A DNA stretch of 34,541 nucleotides from Bernardetiaceae bacterium (GCA_020832465.1 JAFIER010000012.1:1-34541); one strand, 5' to 3'. Shown: positions 14,990 to 23,805, numbered from the stretch's first letter. Numbers and translations: made by a program. The notes: generated by a model not told the origin, from the sequence alone.

Positions 14990-16303
14990 ATGTATAAACA
15001 GTATTTGCTATTTATTTTTCTTTTCTTACACAGTCTCTATCTTTTTAGTGGTGTATTGCAAGCACAAGCACCTAGCGCAAACGGTTCAGAGTATTTTCTG
15101 AGAGCAGAAGAGTATAGGGTGCAGCAGCAGTATCAACATGCCATTTCGGCTTACGAGAATGCAATAAAAGCAGATCCTTCTAATCATAAGTATTTTCTAC
15201 AAAAAGGTAAATGCTATTATAACCTCAAAGATATAGACAAAGCTATTTATTGTTTAGAAAAGGCTGCCAAGCTCGAGCGCAAACAAGTAGATGCTTATGT
15301 GGGCTTATCTCAGCTTTACAAAGAAAAGGGGCAAGACGATAAAGTGATTTACTACCTGCACCAGGCCAGTATTTACGATGACGATGTCTCTAAAAAACTG
15401 GATTACAAATTGCGTGTGTTGCAAATTTTGTATCATAAAAATGCCTACAAAGAAGCACTTACACACATACGCGAGGCTTACGCCTTAGATACGAACGATC
15501 CAGAGCTACTCTACTATGCCGCTTGGGCTTCTAATCAAGATAAGCAATATCAAAAAGCCGTACAAGCGATTTTGCAAGCAACCCCAAAAATTCGTTATTT
15601 CAAACCGCAAGAAAGCGCAAAATATTATTACCAACTCGGATATGCCTATCACCATTTAGCAGCTTACGACAAGGCAAAAGAAGCCTTTGAAAAAGCAAGC
15701 TATGGCTCTCTAAAGGCTTCAGTAGCGCGTTTTATGCCCGAGCATCAATGCAAACTCGCCTATGCTTATCAAAAAGTATATGATATGGATAAAACAAATC
15801 AATACTTGAAGCAGGCACTTAAAATGGACGCACAAATGCCACAAGCAAAAAAACTGCTACTCCAAATAGAGCAAAATAACGCCACAGAGGATATGCTCGC
15901 GGCCATGATTCGCTCCGCTGAAATGGAAAGAAACGAAGACGAAAAGGTAAGAAGATATAGTAAAGTATTGGATATCTATATGTCAAAAGGAAATTACAAA
16001 GAAGCATTAGAAGTCGTAAACAGCTGTCTCGAAATTCAACCAGCAAGATATGACCTCAGATTCGTGCGTGCCATAGCAGTTTATAAAATCGGTAATAAAG
16101 AGCAGGGCATTAGCGAACTCTACCAACTTGCACACCTTTCAGTACTGAGTAGCGAGTTGCGCTCATTATTTTGCTTCTCATTAGGATTGCTATATAAAGA
16201 ACAAGGCGATAATAAAAATGCCTACAACTACTTCAAAAAAGCCACAGCAGGTGTATATAGAGTCGCTGCCTTAGAAGAATTAGCAGCTTTGCAGGCGCAG
16301 TAG
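14990..16303 (+). CDS. Secreted tetratricopeptide-repeat protein
   Basis: A 437-residue protein with a signal peptide (MYKQYLLFIFLFLHSLYLFS, cleavage near AQA) and about ten TPR units. The first is AEEYRVQQQYQHAISAYENA, and further repeats include YYNLKDIDKAIYCLEKAA and GYAYHHLAAYDKAKEAFEKA. I chose the ATG at 14990 because the longer frame from a TTG at 14927 would bury the signal peptide. It is probably periplasmic or on the outer membrane and serves as a protein interaction scaffold. The partner is unknown. It is the only gene of its transcript and is followed 27 nt after the stop by a family A element. Confidence 0.9.
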   Translation: MYKQYLLFIFLFLHSLYLFSGVLQAQAPSANGSEYFLRAEEYRVQQQYQHAISAYENAIKADPSNHKYFLQKGKCYYNLKDIDKAIYCLEKAAKLERKQVDAYVGLSQLYKEKGQDDKVIYYLHQASIYDDDVSKKLDYKLRVLQILYHKNAYKEALTHIREAYALDTNDPELLYYAAWASNQDKQYQKAVQAILQATPKIRYFKPQESAKYYYQLGYAYHHLAAYDKAKEAFEKASYGSLKASVARFMPEHQCKLAYAYQKVYDMDKTNQYLKQALKMDAQMPQAKKLLLQIEQNNATEDMLAAMIRSAEMERNEDEKVRRYSKVLDIYMSKGNYKEALEVVNSCLEIQPARYDLRFVRAIAVYKIGNKEQGISELYQLAHLSVLSSELRSLFCFSLGLLYKEQGDNKNAYNYFKKATAGVYRVAALEELAALQAQ

Positions 16304-16330
16304 TAGTAAAGCAAACAGGGTTCAAAATGT

Positions 16331-16421
16331 GGTAGTGTATAACAAGTAATGCTTAGAACTAACAGTTCTTTGAGAACTGTTAGTTTTGAAAGACTTTGAG
16401 CATTACATCTTTAAGACTACC
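16331..16421 (+). mobile_element. Family A MITE, 91 bp, copy 1
   Basis: It is bounded by GGTAGTGTATAACAAG at the left and the imperfect inverse, CTTTAAGACTACC, at the right, with inner GTAATGCT/AGCATTAC pairing. The core hairpin is at 16355-16387. An 8-bp target duplication CAAAATGT lies at 16323-16330 and 16422-16429. The sequence is identical to 22853-22943 and, inverted, to 27997-28087. Confidence 0.93.
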
Positions 16422-16803
16422 CAAAATGTTAAGATAATTTTGAGCCCTATTTTTAATTTTATGCTTTATTACAAAAATACTTACATATCCAGAATGGTAC
16501 TTTTTACTTGCATGAATGCCTGCTAATCATATTTTAACAAGTCTTAAACCTATAAATCCTGATTTAAGTTTTTAAGCCTATTCCTTGTTAAAGCATAAAA
16601 AATGCTAAAAAAGGGGTTTGTTTTATAAAAAAGTTACAAGATATTCAAAGAAAAGTTTTCGATTTTCTAAAACTTTAAAAATTAGCATACGTAAATATAA
16701 TCAACATAGCCAATGACTATGTTACCAATAGTATGCAGTTAGTTATTGAAAAAGTTTAAGTATTACATCGTTATATAGACTCTCTGAAATCGATGTTCAT
16801 AGA

Positions 16804-16839
16804 AAAACACCTTGCATTTTTTGCCAAGGTGTTTTTTTT
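16804..16839. terminator. Rho-independent terminator between convergent genes
   Basis: AAAACACCTTG pairs with CAAGGTGTTTT around a 10-nt loop and is followed by a T-run on the plus strand and by TTTTTC on the minus strand. It serves the anti-sigma factor gene on the minus strand and may stop read-through from the plus strand. Confidence 0.85.
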
Positions 16840-16898
16840 GCGATAAGTATCGAGGAGTTAGCGTCCATATAAATAAGGATGGCTAAGTATGTATCGTC

Positions 16899-17765
16899 TT
16901 ATACATCACCTTTGGCGCAAGCTGGTCCTTCGGCTTTGGGTACTCCACCACGTTTTTCGAGTGTAACGATAAACTGTTCTGCTTTATCAGCATTTTTGAC
17001 TTTGTGTAATTCTCCTGTTTCGAATATCCCCCCGTCAATGACTTTTCCGTCTCTGACAAACCAAAGTTGGTATTGTTTGCCTTCTGGCGGCTCGGGCAGT
17101 CCATTAGTTTGTATAAAAGTTTCTGTAGTTTCTGGATTCCAAAATACTGTAGCGACTTCTCCTGTTAGATTTTGAAAATCAGGAATTCCACTGAGTCTAA
17201 TGATTCTATTTTGTGGGTTTTTCAATACTTCGAGCTGTGCTATGGCTGCTTGATAATTTGCTTTTTGCACATCTTGTGCACTTGCAAACTGTGCATTTTC
17301 GGCACGCAGGCTTGTAAGTTGATTTTCTGCACCGCTCCATTTGGCATACAGGTATATATTTATACCTATGCTTATAGCGAGCAAAAGATAGGTAGCTGCT
17401 TTGAGCAACGTACTTTTTAGCTTTGCCATAATAGCTTTTTTAGCTATTTCTTGCACATCTGGTTTTTGTGTAGTTGTAGGCTCACGCGATATTTTGAGTT
17501 CGGGCGGTGCTTCGTCTTGTTCTTGCTTCTGCTCGGCTTCTTGTATGGCTTCCCATATTTTATCTTTGAGTGGCTCTGGCGGGTGAGCTTCATAAATTTT
17601 AGCATAACAGGCTATAGCTTCTTGGGCAGTACGAACTTCCTGACGCACTTCAGGATATTTGCGCATAAGTGCTTCGACTTCACGCATCTCTTCATCAGAA
17701 GCTACGCCTAAGACGTATAAGTTTAGAATACCGCTTTCTATATATTTTTCTATGTTTAGTGCCAA
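16899..17765 (-). CDS. Anti-sigma factor, RskA-like
   Basis: A 288-residue membrane anti-sigma factor that would hold its partner ECF sigma factor inactive at the membrane. The N-terminal part (to about 75) is a cytoplasmic helical anti-sigma domain with LNLYVLGVASDEEMREVEAL. Residues 121-141 are a single membrane helix. Residues about 145-285 form the periplasmic RskA C-terminal domain, with the motifs YQLWFVRDGKVIDGGIF and FIVTLEKRGGVPKAEGP. The start is a TTG, 4 nt after the sigma stop; no ATG is available. The tight spacing shows a sigma/anti-sigma operon. Confidence 0.9.
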   Translation of the reverse strand: MALNIEKYIESGILNLYVLGVASDEEMREVEALMRKYPEVRQEVRTAQEAIACYAKIYEAHPPEPLKDKIWEAIQEAEQKQEQDEAPPELKISREPTTTQKPDVQEIAKKAIMAKLKSTLLKAATYLLLAISIGINIYLYAKWSGAENQLTSLRAENAQFASAQDVQKANYQAAIAQLEVLKNPQNRIIRLSGIPDFQNLTGEVATVFWNPETTETFIQTNGLPEPPEGKQYQLWFVRDGKVIDGGIFETGELHKVKNADKAEQFIVTLEKRGGVPKAEGPACAKGDV

Positions 17766-17769
17766 TGTG

Positions 17770-18327
17770 TTATATTAGTTTTCGGAGTGAATGAATAGCT
17801 GTACGGATTCTTGTCTTGACAGTGCCAAGTGGAATATCCAATACATCTGCTGCCTCTGCTTGGGTAAACCCCTCAAAATAAATCAAATCAATAACATCTT
17901 TTTGATTTTGACCTAAATGCTCGAGCAGTTCGCTGATGCCTATACGATCAGTTTGCTCTTCGGCTTTATTGCCGTCAGAGATTTGCTCTTGCAGTGCTTC
18001 AATATCGCTATCATAAAGCATTTTTTTATAGCTTTTAGAGCGCAATTTATCAATAGATGTATTGCGTGCAATATTGAGCATCCAAGTAAATAATGTACCT
18101 TTTGTGGCGTTATATTGTTCTATATGTTTCCATATCTTTATAAAAACTTCCTGTAGCGTATCCTCTGCTACTTCTTTATTGCCCACAATGCGCAGCACTA
18201 CGCCATAGAGCGTAGGTGCATAATTTTCATAAAGTAGAGAAAAGCCTTTTTTGTCCTTTTGCTTGAGCAAATTGATAAGACTATTTTCTTCTGCGATGGT
18301 TTTTGAAGTATTCAAAATTCTATCCAA
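17770..18327 (-). CDS. ECF RNA polymerase sigma factor (SigK-like)
   Basis: A 185-residue sigma-70 factor of the extracytoplasmic-function group, paired with the RskA-like anti-sigma factor at 16899-17765. Region 2 covers about 25-95 (LLYENYAPTLYGVVLRI, EDTLQEVFIKIW, LFTWMLNIARN) and region 4 about 130-183, with the helix-turn-helix EGFTQAEAADVLDIPLGTVK. The frame has only a TTG start at 18325-18327; an upstream start is blocked by lack of any start codon in frame. It probably responds to an envelope signal, releases from the anti-sigma and drives its own operon. The target regulon is unknown. Confidence 0.92.
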   Translation of the reverse strand: MDRILNTSKTIAEENSLINLLKQKDKKGFSLLYENYAPTLYGVVLRIVGNKEVAEDTLQEVFIKIWKHIEQYNATKGTLFTWMLNIARNTSIDKLRSKSYKKMLYDSDIEALQEQISDGNKAEEQTDRIGISELLEHLGQNQKDVIDLIYFEGFTQAEAADVLDIPLGTVKTRIRTAIHSLRKLI

Positions 18328-18892
18328 AAATGGTGCTTTGATAAGGTTAAAAAAAAGCCATTAAGACTTCAAAAGCATAATTACGAAATTATTAGAATTT
18401 TTACAACCTTTATAAGCAATTTTATTCAAAATTGTTTGCATTGTATTGTATTATACCCACAATAGCTACTCAATGTTAGCAATAAGAGTTCTGAAAAAAA
18501 CGTTTAACACTACGATTGAGTTTTGCCCAATATGACAACTTACTTGACAAAATTTTTAAAAGCTACGGCAGTACATATTGTCTTATTAAAGTTATTAACT
18601 GCTTATTGGACTTACTTGTTATGATTTTGCCTAAATTTGGACAAAATTTTCGTATAATAGCAGGGTTATATAGCTACGGCTAAGGCTTTTATTGTCTTTG
18701 ATTTATCTACGTAAGTTTACCCGCTTTTGGATTGCATGCATCAGCATTTTATGTATTTTTATTTTAAATTTTGCGTATAAATAGTGAAAAACAGGCGTAT
18801 TTTTATTAAATTTGAAGTCTATTGGTTTGGTAAACCCACCATATAGAGGCGTTATAAATCCTTATTTCAAAAAAATAGATAGCATAAAATTC
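18328..18892. other. Intergenic region upstream of divergent sigma and kdsA genes
   Basis: This 565-bp gap separates the minus-strand ECF sigma gene from plus-strand kdsA. It is AT-rich. I see no palindromic element, no terminator, no tRNA and no supported frame. The TTG that would extend kdsA upstream to 18812 is not convincing. Confidence 0.6.
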
Positions 18893-19705
18893 ATGTCTAA
18901 GTCCGTATCAAACTTGTATCAGTTGCTTTGCGATAAGCCGTTTTTAATTTCAGGTCCTTGTGTTATTGAGAGCGAGGCTTTGCTTATGCGTGTGGCCGAG
19001 CAGGTCAAATCCATGTCAGAGCGTTTGGGCATTACCTATATTTTTAAGGCATCTTTTGATAAAGCCAACCGCACTTCGCTTGAGTCTTTTAGGGGGCCTG
19101 GTCTGGACGAGGGTTTGCGTCTTTTAGAAAAAGTCAAACAAAATTTTGAACTGCCGCTTTGTAGCGATATTCACGAGTCTGCGCAGGCTAAGGCAGCGGG
19201 CGAGGTTTTGGATATTGTACAAATACCCGCTTTTTTGTGCCGTCAGACCGACTTACTTTTAGCTGCTGGCGAGACGGGAAAGATTATAAATATCAAAAAA
19301 GCACAATTTCTTTCGGGAGATGATATGATATATCCCGCTAAAAAAGTTACCTCTACGGGTAATACAAAAATTTTACTCACCGAGCGCGGTAATATTTTTG
19401 GTAATAAAGACCTTGTGGTAGATATGAGAAATATTATTGATATGAATACCTTGGGCTATCCCGTCGTTATGGACGTAACGCATGCGACTCAAAAGCCCGG
19501 TGCGGCTGGGGGGCGCAGTGGTGGAAGCCCGCATTATGCCCCTTATTTTGCAGCTGCGGCGGCAGTTTTAGGTGTAAAGGGATTTTTCATCGAGACTCAC
19601 CCTAAGCCAGAGGAAGCACTCTCTGATGGCTCAAATATGATTCCGCTTGAGAAGCTCGAGGCTATGCTTGAAAAGATTATACCACTCACAAAGTTGGCTT
19701 TGTAG
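18893..19705 (+). CDS. kdsA: 3-deoxy-8-phosphooctulonate synthase, metal-dependent class
   Basis: Condenses phosphoenolpyruvate and arabinose 5-phosphate to Kdo-8-phosphate, an early step in lipopolysaccharide inner-core synthesis in the cytoplasm. At 270 residues it has the family length. The start ATG at 18893 gives MSKSVSNLYQLL, whereas a TTG at 18812 would add unrelated residues. Motifs: SGPCVIESE at 20-28, FKASFDKANRTS, DVTHATQKPG and IETHPKPEEALSDGSN. Cys23 in GPC, the His in DVTH, the Glu in IETH and the Asp in SDGSN match the four metal ligands of metal-dependent enzymes such as that of Aquifex aeolicus; the E. coli enzyme lacks the Cys. Two SGNH hydrolase genes follow in the same direction. 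Confidence 0.96.
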   Translation: MSKSVSNLYQLLCDKPFLISGPCVIESEALLMRVAEQVKSMSERLGITYIFKASFDKANRTSLESFRGPGLDEGLRLLEKVKQNFELPLCSDIHESAQAKAAGEVLDIVQIPAFLCRQTDLLLAAGETGKIINIKKAQFLSGDDMIYPAKKVTSTGNTKILLTERGNIFGNKDLVVDMRNIIDMNTLGYPVVMDVTHATQKPGAAGGRSGGSPHYAPYFAAAAAVLGVKGFFIETHPKPEEALSDGSNMIPLEKLEAMLEKIIPLTKLAL

Positions 19706-19755
19706 ATGCAAATTTGCAAATAAAAAAATTCCAAAAACAAAAAAAAGAAAAATCT

Positions 19756-21279
19756 ATGGTTCAGCCTTGGCGCGCCTTGCTGTTGCTTTTTTATGTAATG
19801 TGTATCGCTGTGCTTATTATAGCACTTTCGCCAGAGGAGTTGCCTTTAGGCAAAGATACTGTTATGCGCGTTTTTTCAAAAAATGATATAAATCCTTCGC
19901 GCAAACCGCCTAAAAAAGCAGACATCAATTTTATCGATGAGTTGCAAGCACAAGTAGATGAAGCTGCTGAAAAGCAGGCTGACAGTGAAGCTAAAAATAC
20001 AACACAAACAACTAATGATAGCATTCCGGAGGAGCAGTCGGAGTTGCCCAAAGAACGCCCAGAACCAGGCAATGCACCTCGCCAGCCTATTGAGTATGCT
20101 GAAAATCAACCTAATACATTGGATAGTTTTTTTCAACGGCTTTATAAGCTCAGTAGCAAGCCCGAGTTGGTTCGGGTTGTGCACTACGGCGATTCTCAAA
20201 TCGAGGGCGACCGTATAACGAAGTATTTGCGAGAGCGTATGCAAAACCGCTTTGGAGGTTGTGGGGTCGGAATGTTGCCAATTGTTGCACGTAAGGGCGC
20301 AAGAGCCACTATTGGTTATAATTTTTCTAATAATTGGAAAAAATATGCTTATGTAGATAGCGAAAACAAACCCAAGCACAATCAGCTGGGCATGCTTTTG
20401 CAGTACAATCGTTTTTCAAAAAATACGCAAGCCGCTACCGATAGCACAACACAAAAAACAGATTACGCTTGGATAAAATACTACGACAACAAACTTGGCT
20501 ATGCTAAATGCAAAGAAATAGAGCAATTGCGATTGCTTTACAAAGGCAATGAAGCACAGATTAAGCTACAAATCAAACTCAATAAGGATAGCATTGCTTA
20601 TCAGGGCGAGCTCAAGCCTTCTGCTGGTGCTGATCATTTATCTATTTTTAGACTACCGCTCAAGACCAAATTTTCGGAAATAGATATACAATTTGATGTG
20701 CGTGGAAATCCTGATTTTTATGCCGTATCTTTAGATTGCAACTACGGTATTGCTGTTGATAATATCGCTTTACGGGGCAGCTCGGGGACGGAGTTCTCGA
20801 AGCAGCAACGTCAGATTTTTAGCGAGCAGATACAAAAAATGAATGTTGGGTTAATTATTGTTCAGTTCGGAGTAAATGTAGTGCCTAATGTATTAGAAAA
20901 TTACGGATTTTATGAGCGCATGATGTACCAACAGCTAAACTATTTGCGTTCTCTTAATCCAGATGCTTGTATTTTGGTGGTAGGCGTATCGGATATGGCA
21001 CGCAAAAAAGGCACGGAGATGCAGTCTTATCCTAATATTCCGGCGGTGCGTGATGCACAGCGTCGTGCGGCTTTTCGCACGGGCTGCGCTTTTTGGGATT
21101 TGTATGAAGCTATGGGAGGCGAAGGCTCAATGCTGGCTTGGGTACAAAATAAGCCCGCCCTTGCTGGCAGGGATTACACCCATTTTAATGAAAAAGGTGC
21201 AAATTTAGTAGGCGAGATGTTATATAACGCCTTGATGAATGAATACGATTTATATAAAGAAAAAAATGCGTATAAATAA
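19756..21279 (+). CDS. SGNH/GDSL hydrolase family protein (first of two)
   Basis: A 507-residue protein with one N-terminal membrane segment (about 8-24) followed by a long acidic, Pro- and Gln-rich linker (about 50-120) and a SGNH hydrolase domain. The nucleophile motif is GDSQ at 145-148, and the Asp473-xx-His476 pair near the end (DYTHFNEKGA) completes the catalytic residues; a G-x-N block III reads FGVN. I chose the ATG at 19756; the frame opens from a TTG 14 codons earlier. SGNH enzymes act as esterases or acetyltransferases, often on extracytoplasmic polysaccharide. It starts 50 nt after kdsA and overlaps the next SGNH gene by 14 nt, so an operon is likely. Confidence 0.85.
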   Translation: MVQPWRALLLLFYVMCIAVLIIALSPEELPLGKDTVMRVFSKNDINPSRKPPKKADINFIDELQAQVDEAAEKQADSEAKNTTQTTNDSIPEEQSELPKERPEPGNAPRQPIEYAENQPNTLDSFFQRLYKLSSKPELVRVVHYGDSQIEGDRITKYLRERMQNRFGGCGVGMLPIVARKGARATIGYNFSNNWKKYAYVDSENKPKHNQLGMLLQYNRFSKNTQAATDSTTQKTDYAWIKYYDNKLGYAKCKEIEQLRLLYKGNEAQIKLQIKLNKDSIAYQGELKPSAGADHLSIFRLPLKTKFSEIDIQFDVRGNPDFYAVSLDCNYGIAVDNIALRGSSGTEFSKQQRQIFSEQIQKMNVGLIIVQFGVNVVPNVLENYGFYERMMYQQLNYLRSLNPDACILVVGVSDMARKKGTEMQSYPNIPAVRDAQRRAAFRTGCAFWDLYEAMGGEGSMLAWVQNKPALAGRDYTHFNEKGANLVGEMLYNALMNEYDLYKEKNAYK

Positions 21280-22597
21280 TATTTTTTACCGAAGTGTTTT
21301 GATTTTTTTGTGGATTATACCACTTTATTCGCTCAAAGCGCAAAAAGATGATTTGACTTTGCGTGCGGAGGCACTGCTCGATAGCATAGAGCAACAGCTA
21401 CGCCCAGAAGCACTCAATGCCCAAATCGTAAACTATGATGCAAATGTATTGCACACCCAAGACAATCAAACCTTAGCCAACTTTTTTGAAGCGCTTTATA
21501 GCTTGCAAAAAAATAACAATAGAAAAGTCAATATTTTGCATATAGGAGACTCCCATTTGCAAGCTGATTTTTTCTCAGGGCAGGTACGCAGGCAATTACA
21601 AGAAATTTATGGCGATGGAGGGCGTGGTTTTATTTTTCCCTATACTGCCGCCGGCACAAATAATCCTACGGATTATAAAGTTAGCGTTACGGGCGCATGG
21701 ACGGGCAAAAAAATGATTTCTAAAAAAGACTTTAGCCGATGGGGAATTGCAGGAATTACAGCCGTAGCGACGCAGCCAAATGCGACAATTACGATTCAAC
21801 CTCGTAAGTTTCGTGAGCTTATGCCCTCGCCAATTACCTCTGTAAAGGTATTTTATCCCGTAGCAGACCCGCGTTCATATAGCGCAAGCCTGCTGTGTGA
21901 GACAACAGAAATCGCTTCGCAGCGCATCAGTCCTTTTGGATTTTATGAAGTTAAGTTTAAGCAACCGCAAACAGAAGTGCATATCGGACTCGATAAATCC
22001 GCACCTACACAAGAATATTTCATTATGCAGGGAATCATGCTTGAGAACGACCAGCCCGGCATTGTGTACAATACCGTAGGTGTAAATGGGGCTGAATTTA
22101 TAAGTTACTTTAGGTGTGAAGATTTTGAACGTCATATTAGAGCCATTAATCCAGACTTGGTTATTGTATCGCTCGGCACAAATGATGCTTATGTAACCAA
22201 CTTCGACGAAGAGCTTTTTCAGAGCAATATTGAGTTTATGCTTGGCAAAATAAAAGCAGGCGCACCAAAAAGTTCAATTATTTTTACCACTCCTAACGAT
22301 GTCTATAGATACAAACGCTATCCTAATTATCATACCGAAAAAGTTTGTAAGCATATAAAAGCCCTCGCTAAAGATAGAAATTTGGGATTTTGGGATTTTT
22401 ATGAAATTATGGGTGGGTTTAAGTCTATACGCACTTGGCAGCGCGAAAAACTGGCACAAGCTGACCTCGTACACCTTACTATAAGTGGATACGAGTTGCA
22501 AGGAGAGTTGTTTTTTAATGCTTTACAGCAAGCCTATTACGACTTTTTGATTCACAAAAAAGAAAACTTAGAGCAAAAACAAAAGCGAAACCCCTGA
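21266..22597 (+). CDS. SGNH/GDSL hydrolase family protein (second of two)
   Basis: A 443-residue secreted or membrane-anchored SGNH hydrolase with an N-terminal signal (about 8-25, cleavage near KAQ). Motifs are GDSH at 94-97 (block I), a Gly in NGAEF (block II), the GTND block III (SLGTND) and D400-xx-H403 (DLVHL) near the end. The ATG at 21266 lies inside the last codons of the preceding SGNH gene (14-nt overlap), showing translational coupling; the frame opens a little earlier at 21239. The two paralogues are diverged but have the same layout, as expected for acting as a pair on one substrate. No MBOAT acyltransferase lies nearby, so the substrate is unknown. Confidence 0.87.
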   Translation: MRINNIFYRSVLIFLWIIPLYSLKAQKDDLTLRAEALLDSIEQQLRPEALNAQIVNYDANVLHTQDNQTLANFFEALYSLQKNNNRKVNILHIGDSHLQADFFSGQVRRQLQEIYGDGGRGFIFPYTAAGTNNPTDYKVSVTGAWTGKKMISKKDFSRWGIAGITAVATQPNATITIQPRKFRELMPSPITSVKVFYPVADPRSYSASLLCETTEIASQRISPFGFYEVKFKQPQTEVHIGLDKSAPTQEYFIMQGIMLENDQPGIVYNTVGVNGAEFISYFRCEDFERHIRAINPDLVIVSLGTNDAYVTNFDEELFQSNIEFMLGKIKAGAPKSSIIFTTPNDVYRYKRYPNYHTEKVCKHIKALAKDRNLGFWDFYEIMGGFKSIRTWQREKLAQADLVHLTISGYELQGELFFNALQQAYYDFLIHKKENLEQKQKRNP

Positions 22598-22695
22598 AAA
22601 AAGATGTTTGAGCATAGCAATAACATATCGAGACTACTTAAAAAACTATGTCAAAACAAAATTTCACCTCTTAGATATAGTCTTCAAACACTCCC

Positions 22696-22765
22696 AGCCC
22701 CTCCTAATCTTAGTAGGTGAGCTCGAAACTCCCCTACTTTTCAAGGAGGGGACTAAGGGGTGGTT
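22696..22765. repeat. Family E repeat (CCCCTCC type), copy 1
   Basis: Contains CCCCTACTTTTCAAGGAGGG and GGACTAAGGGGTGGTTG, a pattern common in Bacteroidota intergenic DNA. The last 22 bp of the window (34520-34541) are an inverted copy of its GGGGTGGTT/TCAAGGAGGG end. Confidence 0.65.
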
Positions 22766-22852
22766 GAAAAATGCCTTACAAAAGCACACAAGCAAATGTA
22801 CACCTGTAGCTATTACAAAAGCTAATTTTATTGCGTTTTAAGAACTATTTTT

Positions 22853-22943
22853 GGTAGTGTATAACAAGTAATGCTTAGAACTAACAGTTCTTTGAGAACT
22901 GTTAGTTTTGAAAGACTTTGAGCATTACATCTTTAAGACTACC
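22853..22943 (+). mobile_element. Family A MITE, 91 bp, copy 2
   Basis: Identical to 16331-16421. The 8-bp target duplication CTATTTTT is at 22845-22852 and 22944-22951, perfect. The core hairpin is at 22877-22909. Confidence 0.95.
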
Positions 22944-23013
22944 CTATTTTTAAACAGCCTCATCTCAAAGAAATGTTATTGCTAAAATTCGGTACTCAAT
23001 ATCTATTATAGCC

Positions 23014-23037
23014 GTGTTTGGTGTCTCCACCAAACAC
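23014..23037. repeat. Hairpin, GTGTTTGGTG stem
   Basis: 10-bp perfect stem with TCTC loop. A related hairpin with GTATTTGGT stem lies at 23322-23345. Neither is followed by a T-run, so I do not call terminators. Confidence 0.7.
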
Positions 23038-23131
23038 AAACCAAGTCACCAAGACCTGAGTAGTTACTAGCAATTTATTTTTTTTTGTTTTGATAATTTT
23101 TGTTTTGATAATTATTTTGTATATTACGTGC

Positions 23132-23318
23132 AAATTGATTTTATCAATAAAAACCTGAGTGCATTTCATGCTAACGCAATAGCATAATTTTGAGAATAAC
23201 TGCTCACTCCGCTTTTGATGCGGATAGCAAACATCAAGTAAGTAGTTTTGAACTACAGCCTAAAAATGCTATCACGTTCGTGAAGTTTTATTTTGTTTTT
23301 TTGATAAAAAATCAATTT
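23132..23318 (+). ncRNA. Candidate structured RNA upstream of the DUF4870-like gene
   Basis: A closing stem pairs AAATTGATTTTATCAA (23132-23147) with TTGATAAAAAATCAATTT (23301-23318). Inside are GAGTG/CACTC (23157-23161 with 23205-23209), hairpin ATGCTA/TAGCAT (23168-23185), TCCGC/GCGGA (23208-23224), GATAGCA/TGCTATC (23223-23229 with 23267-23273) enclosing GTAGTT/AACTAC (23242-23256), and TCACG/CGTGA (23272-23283). Some neighbouring stems share two or three bases, so the exact fold is unclear. The density of pairing is high for AT-rich DNA. No known RNA family is recognised. Confidence 0.35.
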
Positions 23319-23321
23319 TAA

Positions 23322-23345
23322 GTATTTGGTAAATACACCAAATAC
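23322..23345. repeat. Hairpin, GTATTTGGT stem
   Basis: 9-bp perfect stem with a 6-nt AAATAC loop, 65 nt upstream of the DUF4870-like gene. It has the same form as 23014-23037 and flanks the candidate structured RNA on the other side. Confidence 0.65.
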
Positions 23346-23409
23346 AGTAAGCAGGAATGCGAACTCTCTGTTCTAATTCTTAATACTAAACCATTAAAAA
23401 CAGAAAATT

Positions 23410-23796
23410 ATGAGCAATTTAGAAGAAAAACAAGGCAATCGCCCGCAGCGAAGCGAAAGGCGAGATGTTTCTCACAGTGAGGGAATGAGTCCTAAGACTA
23501 TAGGTATTGTTTCTTATATTACGATCATAGGCTGGGTCATAGCCTATATGAAAAACAAAGACAATATGACTGATTACGGTACATTTCATATACGTCAATC
23601 TTTAGGACTTTCAGTAGCGGGCATAGCCCTCTCTTTTGTAAGCGTAGTTCCATTTTTGGGATGGGTTATAAGCACTTTAGGTAGTTTAGTGCTCATTGTA
23701 TTTTGGATTATGGCTATTATTTCGGCTATTAACGAGGAACAAAAACCTCTGCCCCTTGTAGGTGAGTTTTTTCAAGATTTATTTAAATCTGTTTGA
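23410..23796 (+). CDS. DUF4870/Tic20-like membrane protein
   Basis: A 128-residue protein with a charged N-terminus (about 1-28, many Arg, Glu and Ser) and three membrane helices at about 30-46, 66-87 and 88-106. The segment KNKDNMTDYGTFHIRQSLGL matches the DUF4870/Tic20-like family, whose members are small membrane proteins of unknown function. The ATG at 23410 follows an 800-bp gap. It is transcribed alone. A family C element begins just after its stop codon. Confidence 0.75.
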   Translation: MSNLEEKQGNRPQRSERRDVSHSEGMSPKTIGIVSYITIIGWVIAYMKNKDNMTDYGTFHIRQSLGLSVAGIALSFVSVVPFLGWVISTLGSLVLIVFWIMAIISAINEEQKPLPLVGEFFQDLFKSV

Positions 23797-23805
23797 GCAG
23801 TTAGT

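Larger units (their letters stand above)
16304..16898. other. Long intergenic region with MITE, nested inverted repeats and terminator
   Basis: This 595-bp gap between the TPR and anti-sigma genes, which converge, holds a family A MITE (16331-16421), a set of nested inverted repeats about 16668-16760 (AACATAG/CTATGTT inside GCATAC/GTATGC inside AAACTTT/AAAGTTT) and a terminator at 16804-16839. No gene is seen. Confidence 0.75.
22598..23409. other. Long repeat-rich intergenic region, no protein gene
   Basis: 812 bp between the second SGNH gene and the DUF4870-like gene. It contains a family E remnant (22696-22765), a family A MITE (22853-22943), a degenerate core (about 22955-22985), two short hairpins (23014-23037 and 23322-23345) and a candidate structured RNA (23132-23318). 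A 77-codon frame at 22608-22841 reads through the family E repeat and is not credible. Confidence 0.8.

Noticed and set aside
18812-18892. Longer kdsA start at a TTG
   Set aside because: The added residues are not like the family N-terminus; the ATG at 18893 gives the expected length.
22608-22841. 77-codon plus-strand frame after the second SGNH gene
   Set aside because: It reads through the family E repeat and has no start context or domain.
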